64,000 nt of DNA from Phascolomyces articulosus. Lineage: Eukaryota > Mucoromycota > Mucoromycetes > Mucorales > Lichtheimiaceae. Below the pieces are notes generated by a model that was not told where the DNA came from, made no database searches, and saw nothing but the letters and a program-made list of their open reading frames with translations. A program made the translations under genes and the position numbers. The stretch lies in assembly GCA_025677815.1 (NCBI GenBank), contig JAIXMP010000004.1, forward strand, positions 558,001-622,000. Direction: 5' to 3'. Of this stretch, positions 1-9,825 are shown one piece after another; the first letter of the stretch is position 1; every line of letters starts with the position of its first letter.

Positions 1-10
1 TAGTTCAACC

Positions 11-49
<39 letters not shown>
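11..49. repeat. Compound (TA)n(TG)n microsatellite
   Basis: An uninterrupted TA dinucleotide tract runs directly into a TG tract. It is a simple sequence repeat in non-coding DNA. Confidence 0.9.
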
Positions 50-570
50 CTGTAGAAAGTAATTATCCAAGCTGTACCAATAAAAATGAGTGAATGAATT
101 GATAGTATGATGTACTTATTATTAATGATTCTCTTACTTCTTTACTTGTTCACGTCCTGATTGTTCAAATTTTAAATACCTACCATATATTAGTCATATT
201 ATACGTTATAAAACGAATAGCACTTGCTGCGGTCAATAAGAAGGATAGATCCAAGTATGTATATCTCTTGAATCAGTTCCCTAAATATATATATATAACC
301 CTGGTTCCCATGTGTATATCCGATACACAATCTCGATAATTTCATTCTTTATAATAAACCTTTAACTCAGATACTGATGATGATTTCCAACATTTTTATT
401 CTTTTTTCTTTATATATGTAATAAGATTATTGTCGTGCGAAAAGGAGTTTATAATTATAAAGGAGCACGTTCCAAATGTGTATAATTTTTACTCAAGAAG
501 TAAATCGGCCATTTTTTTCATGGGGATATTTACCATATTAGATAATAAGAAGGGAAACGCTCAGCACAAC

Positions 571-597
571 CTTGTTGTTGTTGTTGTTGTTGTTGGT
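571..597. repeat. (GTT)n trinucleotide repeat
   Basis: About eight tandem GTT/TTG units occur in non-coding DNA. They give poly-Val or poly-Gln in the flanking frames, which explains the spurious short open frames there. Confidence 0.85.
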
Positions 598-1253
598 AAC
601 CAGCAACATAAGAATTAATGACACAATGTGAAACAATGACTGAGATAAATCGATCCGATCCCCATTTTCTTCCTTCATGATATAAGACACTATCACTATT
701 TATTGTCACATATATAATTTGCAATCATACATATACATATAAACTTTTATAATTTATAGAATGGTACCATTATTAAAACGTTTTTAATTCACCAAACTGA
801 TAAATCAAAGTATGTGTCATACAATGATTTCAGAGCACGATCATATACAGTATTATACTTTTTACTATGTTGTACAATTAACACTATTATATCTTTTTAT
901 TCATGACTGTACATAAAAAAATGTTCTTCTGAAACTCTTATTCTTTATAAATCATAAAATAACTTTTCAAATAACAGTAACCATTGATGCATCGTTTGTA
1001 AGTAACAAAAGAACCCTGCATAAAAAAGAAGAACAAAAGTGTTATACGCCACAAAGAACAAAAGAAAAACCTGCTGAATTCAGTTCCAAAAAAAAAAGTT
1101 TAAATGAAATCTCGCAGCTTATCATCCAATCCTCTACCTTGGTGGTCACGTATCTAAAATAAAATAAAAATTCCCATCCTTCATCCAAAACAGAACTGAG
1201 GCTGGGGAATTTTTTTTCATAAAGCATAATACGTAAGCACTTGTTTTTATATC

Positions 1254-1258
<5 letters not shown>

Positions 1259-1296
<38 letters not shown>
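1259..1296. repeat. (CA)n microsatellite
   Basis: About 18 tandem CA units. The alternating Cys-Val read on the minus strand is an artefact of this repeat and does not indicate a protein. Confidence 0.9.
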
Positions 1297-1297
<1 letters not shown>

Positions 1298-1484
1298 AAT
1301 CTTTGATCATTTTCCAAAGATAGTATCATTATAAGATAAAGGACAAAAGCAGTCAGCACTATAAGATATTTAAATTATAGTTTACGAAAATCTTTAAATG
1401 AGGCGCAAGGCAAAAGGAATGGGATTTTTAGTCAGTTTAAAATACCATCGTTAGCTTATATATGAAACAGAAAAATGAAAAGGG

Positions 1485-1511
1485 AAAAAAAAAAAAAAAA
1501 AAAAAAAAAAA
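1485..1511. repeat. Poly(A) run
   Basis: About 27 consecutive A on the plus strand. No gene ends immediately upstream, so this is either simple sequence or an old retro-insertion tail. Confidence 0.8.
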
Positions 1512-2405
1512 CTTTTTTCAGTGTATCAGCACCACCACATTTTACTCGAAAAAACGCGCTTTTTTTAATCCTAAAAGGTGAACCGTGCTCCTTTAAAAAG
1601 CGTCAATGGTATTGACTCCGATTTCATCTTCCACTTCTTGTAATAATAAAAAATCATGGTAAAGATTTCTTAAAATTACTTTTGATTCACTTAAAAAAGT
1701 AATAAAAAGCGTGTCAATGATGGATGAAATAAAAAATGCAGAAATGAAAAAGAAACTTTCTGCGTGTAACCATGGTGAAAAAACAAGATGACGAACAAAG
1801 GAAACGACGTGTCGTGTTACTTGAAATGCCCATGGTAAACGCCTTTCAAAAAAAGTTTATCGGAGAAAACCGTATTTTTGTGTGTTGAATAGGCGACCTA
1901 AAAAATCAACCTCGGCTTGAATGGTATCAAGTCTATTTTTGAATATGAAGAACCCATTTTTGGTGGTTCATCTACTGCGAAACGGATATAAACATGTGTT
2001 TAGGATTATAATTATGATTTGGATAAATAGAATAATTGATCATTCAATGACTTACTCATATCTTTATTCTAGTCATTCTTTGCAATCCTATTGTATATAA
2101 GCACCCTTTGAGAGAAAATAAAAAGGGTTGTTTTTTATACAATAAGAAATCTAAATGCTGAGTAAAAAAAAAAAAAAAAAAAAAAGAACCTGACTGATTA
2201 CAGTTGTGTGACCTTGCAGGGTCAACAAAAGAGAAATTGCTTAATTTGGATACTCTTGCTGCAAGCCATTTTTCACTTATTTTTATTTTTTTTTGTACCC
2301 AACTCGTCCATGTCAAAAAAATCCTTTCTTCTTCTTCTTTTCATCACTTTTTTGTTCTTCTTTATTTATTTATATATACCTTTTAATACTAATAATCATT
2401 AAAAA

Positions 2406-3978
2406 ATGAGTGACGTACCACCTATTACACTTCCTGAACCTATTCCTACTACAGATACTCCTCCTCCTTCAACAACAGACGAACCTCCACCATCCACTAC
2501 GGATGAACCACCACCTTCTACAACAAGTGACCCTCAACCTTCGCCAACACCTACAACCACACCTAATGTAAATAATGAACTATCATTTAAATAATAATAA
2601 TGATGGTAGATATATGTATATACTAATTCTATATACTAATATAGGAACCAGATCCTACTTCCACGCCTGGTCCAGATCCAACTACACCAGATCCGACCAC
2701 ACCAGATCCTCAACCGACGACAACAGGTGGAGGAGAAGATCCCACCACTACTAGGGTAACTACTACTACTACTGATGATGATCAACCTACATCTACACCG
2801 GATAATCCTTCTGACAATTCATCTCTACCTACCCCAACTACTTCACCGGACGAACAGCCTACAAGCGACAATACTCCTCCTCCTTCTTCCTCTTCTGAAG
2901 TCCATGTGACTTCAGTTGTAAGTTCTGGAACGCACGTTTATACCATTACATCGACCTCGTATACTATGATTCCACCTACTGAAACAGGTTCAACAGGTGG
3001 AGAGAGTAATACAAATACGGGGGCTATTGCTGGTGGAGTAGTAGGTGGAGTAGCTTTTATTGGTATTTTAGGTAAGAAATCCCATCCTTCTATTCTCTTT
3101 TGGTCGATAAACAAATTATCCAAATATCATTACATGCAACCATATATACCATGTGTTTTTCCGCAACATCTATACACATACACTGTTTCTCTCTCTCTTT
3201 CTCTCTTTATGATGCTGCAAAGCTGAGGAGAGAGGGAGGGAGAAAGGTTTTTCTACTATCTAAATCTATCGCGGGATATCATCAAGAAAAATGGGTTACA
3301 AAGTTATTTTTATGTGTGATATTTTGTATCTATTCTGTTTTTTCTCTCTTTACTAAAATATGTTTTTTCCCTCCCATCCTTACACACTCACCCTTCCTCT
3401 CCCGCGCTTTTCTTTTCTCTCTCCCCCAAAATAATCATAACCAAACAATTATTTTAGGTGCACTTGCATTCTTTTTGCTACGAAGACGACGAAAGCAAAA
3501 TAGAAAAAGTACTGGAGGATTTGGTGACTTGGATGATCCTTATGGTAATTATCCTGATATGGCAGCGGCTGGTCCCATGTCTCCTGGTGGTAGCAGTAGT
3601 CCTGGTGGTGGATCAAGTAATGCACGTCCTTTGGTTGCACCATTACGACCCGCAAGTAAAATCGGAGAAGAAGATCCGAACATGACATACGCAGCTTATC
3701 GTGATCCCTCCCCAGGTGGTGCTTATTACGAAGATACTTCTCCACATACTTCAGCTCATTATTCACAACCTTCTACAGGTGTTCCATCAACAGGTGGAGT
3801 ACCTGCTTATTATACACATGATGAGTATGGTAATTATCCACCTCAACAACAACAGCAACAACAGTATTATCAATCAACCGGTTATTGGGCAGAAGGTTCA
3901 AGTGATGGTGGTGATCGTCATGTTCCACATTTAGTAGAAGGTCAACAAGTGAATGATGTTCCTCATTCTCGACAATAA
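2406..3978 (+). CDS. Mid2/Skg6-like single-pass membrane protein
   Basis: Three exons are seen: 2406-2567, 2645-3071 and 3458-3978, giving about 369 residues. The order is a Pro/Thr/Ser-rich ectodomain with repeated PPPSTTDE units (residues 1-160), a Ser/Thr stretch, a Gly/Ala-rich single membrane helix near residues 180-205, a basic stop-transfer cluster (RRRRKQ) and a Gly/Pro/Gln-rich cytoplasmic tail of about 165 residues with a poly-Gln run. This is the layout of fungal Mid2/Wsc/Skg6 cell-wall stress sensors, so a role in sensing wall tension at the plasma membrane is inferred. The second intron falls inside the membrane helix, and joining GILG to ALAFFLL restores it, which supports the model. 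The protein as started here lacks a signal peptide; a hydrophobic in-frame segment lies just upstream (see findings). The exact family is uncertain because such low-complexity proteins align poorly. Confidence 0.75.
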
Positions 3979-4533
3979 TTGTAAAAAACAAACAAACAAA
4001 CCCCATTTATTTTATTATTATTATTCATCCATCCTTATTCATTCCCGTAATTTTTTGTATCGGCTGTAAATTATTTAACTCTCTCACCCATCCTTTTTTC
4101 TTTTCTGTTCATCTCATAAAAAAAATAACATTCATTATATATTTTATTTATTATATCCTCATCATCATCATTATTTTCCCAAAATATAGTGCTTGGCAAA
4201 TATATATATCTAACTTATAATTATATATTTTGCTCCTTTAAAAGGTGGCGGTGTAAAAAAAAACTTGTTTTTCCTATATAATGATATAATATTATATTTA
4301 TAGTCCACATGATAATTAGATGATAGTTAAAAGTGATGATTTATATTTATTTTTAAGCACAACTTTACTAGAAATGTCATAAAATATAAGGAACAGCACC
4401 CGCCCCCCAAATAAAATAAAAATCTATTTCAGTCATCCGCGTGGTTCTTTTTTTTTTTGGGTTGTGATCATCAAGTTTAAATGAATGAATGAGTGAATGG
4501 GTAATAATAAAACCAATCCCCCTCCTAATCATT
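3979..4533. other. 3' flanks between convergent genes
   Basis: This is AT-rich DNA between the 3' end of the Mid2-like gene and the 3' end of NTH1. It contains A/T-rich poly(A)-signal-like words on both strands and no coding frame. Confidence 0.7.
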
Positions 4534-6095
4534 TTACCAATCTAATGGATTCTTCTCTGTTTTGATCAATTTTGGTTCATGACCACCTGCAAATGCAATT
4601 GTCTTGATATCTTGTTCTTCTTCCACTTGTTCCATTTTGACTTGAATATTATTGCCTTGATCCATCACCACTTTTTCTTCTTCTTTCATATTTTTCATCT
4701 TTTTCACTTTGGTGACTGCTGATGGACATAAATCGCTTACTGGACATTCACCACATTTAGGTCCTCGAGGAAGACACATTACTTGTCCAAATCCTACTAA
4801 TAATGGATTAATAGGTCGCCAATATTCTTTTGGTAACCATGATTGGAGTTGCTATATAGATAGATGGGTTGATTGAGATTATATATCCATCACCTTGTAC
4901 GATAGGAAGATTATATCGTTGTAAAAATTTACCTTTCGTGTATCTTCCGGTTGTCCGTTTACAGTATCACACCAACCAAGTCGGTTACCGATCCGATGGA
5001 CGTGGACATCGACACCAATACCAGCATTTCTATTCCATGTTATATATGTATATATATGAGTAAGAATCCAGATAACAGAGACAAATTGAGTGCATATACT
5101 CTCCCTCCCCATTTTCATATATATCAAGTTTAATTACATTTTCCATGCGCATTGTAAAGCCAAATATCCCTAAAAAATTTAATTGTTTCAATAATGCCGC
5201 TCACTGATGATTGTAATAAAAAAAAGGGGGACTTTACCATTTTAGGTCCAACACCTGGTAAACTTGTCAAGCCCTCAATTGTATCGGGAATATCGCCATC
5301 ATATTTATCACGTAAGATAATGGCTGCGTCTTTGATATATCTATTTTTTATTTTTTGGTAAAAAAAAGCCATTGTCAGGAACCACTTTGTTCTCTCTCTC
5401 TCTCTCTCTCTCTTTCTTTCTCTCTCGTGCACGGATAACACATCACTTCATATTTATATATATTTATAAAACCCTTTTTCTTACTTTGCTTTACGATTAT
5501 GAAAACCCACACTTTTGATATAATTATCCAACACCTTTTCATCTACTTGTAAAATACTATTCAATGTCAACCCACCGGATAATGAAGTTTGCAACGTTTT
5601 GACAGCGGCACTGGTGACTGTATCTTTAGTTTGTGATGATAACATTAATGATACCAAAGTTTGAAATCTTTGGACCTATAGCATCATCATAGATACAAAT
5701 AAACTATAAGTATCTGTATACACAATTTTTTTGTTACCATCGCACACTCCAATCAAATGCAATAAAATATAAATAACCTTTTCTGGCACTTGCTCCTCTG
5801 CAAGTCGTTCACATCCCATAGTATCCACAGGTGCTGGTGCAGTTTTTCGATATTCTCGTATACGTTCATACACGGTTTTCCAATGAGCTGGTTCGTCAAA
5901 TTGATCTTGAATTTTAGCTTTTTTGATCGGTGAAGGTTTTGACTTTTTGGTTACTATTGTTTTTGAAGGTGATCGAGATCGTTTTGGTTGTTTTTGTTTT
6001 TTCTCAGTAATGACAAGAGGTGCTTCATTCACATGATCAATGGCAGTTACTGTTGAAGTTGATTTGAAAAGACGACTGCTGCGACGAAGTGACAT
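4534..6095 (-). CDS. NTH1: Endonuclease III homologue (NTH1)
   Basis: This is a bifunctional DNA N-glycosylase/AP lyase that removes oxidised pyrimidines in base-excision repair, in nucleus and/or mitochondria. Six exons on the minus strand (6095-5778, 5675-5485, 5340-5238, 5169-5138, 5029-4933, 4851-4534) give about 352 residues. The N-terminus is basic ([12 protein letters not shown]), like a nuclear or mitochondrial targeting region. The core shows LMLSSQTKD, the helix-hairpin-helix LPGVGPKM with the Schiff-base Lys near 203, and GVDVHVHR with the catalytic Asp near 222. A [4Fe-4S] motif C-x6-C-x2-C-x5-C spans residues 273-289. The acidic, Lys-rich tail of about 60 residues is not part of the enzyme fold. 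Exon 4 is only 32 bases. A CT microsatellite lies in the second intron. The start is the first ATG of the conserved frame, 311 bases from the divergent phosphatase gene. Confidence 0.95.
5394..5425. repeat. (CT)n tract inside an NTH1 intron
   Basis: A TC/CT-rich microsatellite lies in the intron between the second and third NTH1 exons. On the coding strand it reads GA-rich. Confidence 0.8.
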
Positions 6096-6406
6096 TATGA
6101 TTTGAACAATGGTAGTACACGTGAAGTGGTATCTTGGATGTGTCTGGTTGAGTCGCAAAAAAAAAAAAATCCCTCTTTCCCCCACACATAAAGCAACTTT
6201 GCGCCGACCTTGACGGCCCACGGCCCGCACATTTGTTCCTAACCTATCATTTAACACACCTGTCTTACTGAAGAAAAATCGGGAAACAAAAAAAAAGAAA
6301 TAAAGACTTTCATTTTGCATACCCTTTTCCTTCTTTCTCTCTCTTTCACTTTTTCTATACGTTAAACATACACACAGGCTCATACGTTCTTTTTTTATTA
6401 TCGAAA
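6096..6406. promoter_or_regulatory. Shared divergent promoter, NTH1 / phosphatase
   Basis: Only 311 bases separate the two start codons, so both promoters must lie here. The interval has a locally GC-richer block at about 6185-6250 containing CGGCCC-type words, flanked by A-runs and by a pyrimidine tract before the plus-strand gene. The control elements themselves were not identified. Confidence 0.5.
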
Positions 6407-7862
6407 ATGACAGTTCAAGATCTTTGCATATTCGACTTTGATTGGTAATATATATATAAATATATAAAGAAGTTATCTCACCATTTATAGAACTTTTTGA
6501 ACAGACTTTTGTTTTTATTACTGTTATTACAAGGAGATTTTCCAATGATGACAAACTAAATATATCACAAATATGAATAGGTCTCTTATTGAAGCAGATA
6601 GCGATGCTACTGTCTTTCAACATTTTTGTCCTGAAAAGTTGGATACATTACCACCTTCTTCACAAAGAATGCAATGGACAGATTTAGTGTAAGTTTCTCA
6701 CGAGGAAGAAATGATGTAATAATCTTCAAAATGGACCAGGGGATAGGGCGTTCTTTTATGCATGCGTATCATAAAGAAGGGTGACGTTGAATGATGCATC
6801 TAATATGGAAAATGATTATATGTATATGATTTGTTCTAATCTAGTGATCAAACCCTTTGTGAAATACAAGATCGAGGTAATTCCATTGATGAGATCGAAA
6901 AGGTTCTGCAAACAATTCAAATGGTAAATAGAAATCTATTTTTTTTATTTCTTCTTCAACTAGAAAAAAAAGCTGATCTGTGGAATGACGTTTATTATTC
7001 CCAAAAAAAAGGTACCATCTGCCATCGAATTACTCAAATCTCTTCGAGCAAATAATACACGTGTCCTGATTTTATCAGATGCCAATACATTTTTCATTGA
7101 CGTTATCTTGCGTGTAAAGTGATCAAACTCTTTTATTCATTAACGGAAATGATAACATTTATGATGAAGAGGACTTATCTATTTTTATGATTATTATTAT
7201 GTAGAATCATGGTCTTCATGATCTTATTGCTGATATTATTACCAATCCAGCCTATACAGATGATAAAGGTAGATTACGTGTCAACCGACGTATTTTAGCA
7301 ACAGATCCACAACACAATTGTCCCAATACATGTGGCGTTAATATTTGTAAAGGTATGTATAATGTTCCTTTTTCTAATTAATATCTCATCTAAATATCTT
7401 TCTCATAAATAATAAAATAACCTAACAACAAACTTTTAATTTAGGACAAGAATTGGATCGATATACTACTACGCATGGTCCCTTTAGACGGGTCATGTAT
7501 GTGGGTGATGGGATGGTAAATATTTGTCGTTTTTCTTTTTGAGTCATGGGGTGTGAGATTCTGGTTTTGCATGATTTTCCATTTTATTTCCCCGAAAAAA
7601 AAATTGACTTTTGTGAAATCATTTATTGATGATGCGGTGGACTTATGATTTTTTTTTATATATAAAGAATGACTTTTGTCCTGGATTACGACTCAAGCAT
7701 AACGATCATTATTTTGTTCGAAATGGAAAAGCATTGGCAAAGGCAATGTTAACAAAACCAGATTTCGCCAATCGAGTATCCGCTCAAGTGACTTATTGGA
7801 AAGATCATTCTGTGATTGTTGATTCTGTATCCAAACAGGCTGCAGTTCCATCATCATTGTAA
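6407..7862 (+). CDS. PHOSPHO1/2-type HAD phosphatase
   Basis: This is a small cytosolic HAD-superfamily phosphatase of the PHOSPHO1/PHOSPHO2 (Put_Phosphatase) family. Known members act on phosphoethanolamine, phosphocholine or pyridoxal phosphate; the substrate here is not known. Seven exons (6407-6444, 6581-6688, 6845-6923, 7012-7113, 7205-7352, 7445-7515, 7668-7862) give about 246 residues, the usual family length. The nucleophile motif is DFDWS with Asp10 and Asp12. Later come LILSDAN (motif II), a Cys-rich CPNTCGVNICK segment typical of the family, and VGDGMND (motif IV). The first intron cuts inside the DFDWS motif, so the first exon encodes only 12 full codons. A shorter model starting at the ATG in the second exon would lack the catalytic Asp and is rejected. 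Confidence 0.92.
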
Positions 7863-8155
7863 TTGAAACTATCTCTAGACATTATAATACTTTTTTTTAG
7901 ATATCCATTGTTCTCTGCATAGCGAATCCAACCCATCGACCCTCTTTCTCTTTTCATTTCTTATATAAGTAGAATTATTATTATTGATATTATAAATATA
8001 GGGTGGGGATAAAATGAATATATTATGTTTTGGGTTACAGTAGCGAAAAAAAAGAAGGGGAAAGTGGTTTTACGTTTTACAAAAAAAAAGTAGATGTGCA
8101 TGCATATTGTGGTTTTTTTATCTAATGTAAAAATTTGGGATTATATATTAAAAAG

Positions 8156-9825
8156 TTATGCGACAAATTCAAGTTCTTTCACTCTGTCAGGTGCATATTT
8201 ATCCTTATATCTATCATATAATGCCTTCAAGTTTTGCATATACTTGTCATGCATTTCTCGTACAATTTGATCCTTATTTTCTTCGGTTACCGTGTTAGGT
8301 GGATCAATAGGTTCACCAACTAATAATAAAATCAAATATATAAGTCTCGTCTCTGAAAAAAATAAAACCTTCTATATCCATCATCCATATTTATCCAAAT
8401 TTATCCAAATTTTAACTTACAAACAACATGCATGGGTCGTCGATGGGGTAAAAGTCCAATATCATCTATAGATCATCCGTTGTTATTTTTTTTCTCAGTA
8501 TATTCCTATCTGATGACCTATATTCAAACCATCCTATTTAACCAAGATTGGATGAACCTTAATTATCATCGTACTTACAATTAAAGATACCTCTGCCATG
8601 GAAAAGAGGTAAAGTGAATCCAGCCAAATGTTGCGTTTTCGTTTGTAATTTCCTTAACCAAGATCCATCATCATTTTTCACTTGTTCATATAAATCATTT
8701 TCACCAAAATTAATAACAGGTACCAAACTGGATCCCGTTTCCAAAGCAATCTTGACAAATCCAAGACGTTTCTTGAGTGTTAAATCCATCACACCAGGAC
8801 GTGCATTGAGTGATTCAGCTGCACCACCAATAACAATAGCAATAGATCGACCCGGTCCTGACTTTAAAACAGCTTTGCATGATTGACGTGAAACATCACA
8901 CATACCAAGCGCTAAGATATATTCACGATGGAAAGGTATCTTGAAATTACTGGCCAAAGTCATCAAAGATGGAACAATACCAGGGAATTGTTGACTGAAT
9001 CCATTGCCTTCGCTTGCAAAAGTAGCAATGGCACCTACGGAAATAATACCATGAGGATGGTAACTATATAATAGTATAGATCATTAGATATGTATGTTCA
9101 CCATAATACACATGGTTTGTGCGCACGGGCTCCTTATGTTTTCTTGTACAACAACGGAATTCTATAACACATGTATAAAAAAAACCCTTAAAAAAGAAAT
9201 TTACCCAAACTTATTTTTTGATAGAAATGGTTACATCAGATAAGCGAGGACAAATTTTGGGGTTGTGTCTTTTATTTTATTTATAAAGAGGTAAAGAAAT
9301 AAATTAAGCCTACCACATAGTTTTTACTAGGATCCAAATCCACTTGCTATATATATAAATAAAATAGGGATTCGCGCCCATATTATTATATAAATGATGA
9401 TTCCTTCATATTAATATCATTGATGATTTTTTTTTAATCATTTTACCTTGGTAATCGTGGTTGGGAAATAATCAGCGAAATAATTCCAATAAGACCAATT
9501 TCGAACAGCTTCTCTTCTTCGACCACCTTGAATTGGCGCTTTATCCATATATAGCCAAATAACATAGGCAATAGCTAAAGGCCAAAATACTGGAATGGCC
9601 GCAAGAAATAGAAATGCGCAAACGAAAAGTGCTGGTTCAATTCCCCAAAAGAGAACTTTTTTGTATGGAGATTAGTTAGAAGCTGTCAAAAAAAAAAGTG
9701 TCATATTATTTTATTTATGGCTAACCTGCTGCTGTTTGAAGTCTTCGTTTCCATGGTACATGAAGAGGTGCCATTCGAGGCAATGGTTCAGTGCCATTCT
9801 CTCGATGGATTTTCTCGTTTGACAT
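8156..9825 (-). CDS. DGA1: Diacylglycerol O-acyltransferase, DGAT2 family
   Basis: This ER/lipid-droplet enzyme makes triacylglycerol from diacylglycerol and acyl-CoA. The exons on the minus strand are 9825-9726, 9655-9447, 9346-9314, a 5-base microexon 9209-9205, 9063-8579, 8465-8421 and 8319-8156, giving about 346 residues, the usual DGAT2 size. It has a short cytosolic N-terminus (APLHVPWKRRLQT), a hydrophobic hairpin at about 35-75, then RNWSYWNYFADYFP, the active-site YHPHG (His118 and His120), and RLGFVKIAL followed by SLVPVINFGEND. Without the microexon the reading frame breaks between KNYV and YHPHG. With it the conserved KNYVFGYHPHG is exact. The neighbouring donor reads GTAGGC and the microexon donor reads GTAAAT. 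The start is the first ATG, in a typical family N-terminus. Confidence 0.93.

Larger units (their letters stand above)
1..2405. other. Gene-poor, repeat-rich lead region
   Basis: No reading frame here has the composition or conservation of a gene. It holds several microsatellites and homopolymer runs (listed separately), including a TA/TG tract near the left edge, a GTT tract, a CA tract and a run of about 27 A. The last 150 bases before 2406 are pyrimidine-rich and are the probable promoter and leader of the Mid2-like gene. They include a possible signal-peptide exon discussed in the findings. Confidence 0.7.

Noticed and set aside
1042..1359. 105-codon frame on the minus strand with a Cys-Val repeat
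   Set aside because: The repeat is a translated CA microsatellite and the rest has no recognisable features.
9204..9320. DGAT2 exon extended through its donor (reading Val-Gly) so that no microexon is needed
   Set aside because: It would require an intron beginning CT or an intron with GC-TA ends to stay in frame. The microexon model uses normal GT-AG sites and restores the conserved Phe-Gly.
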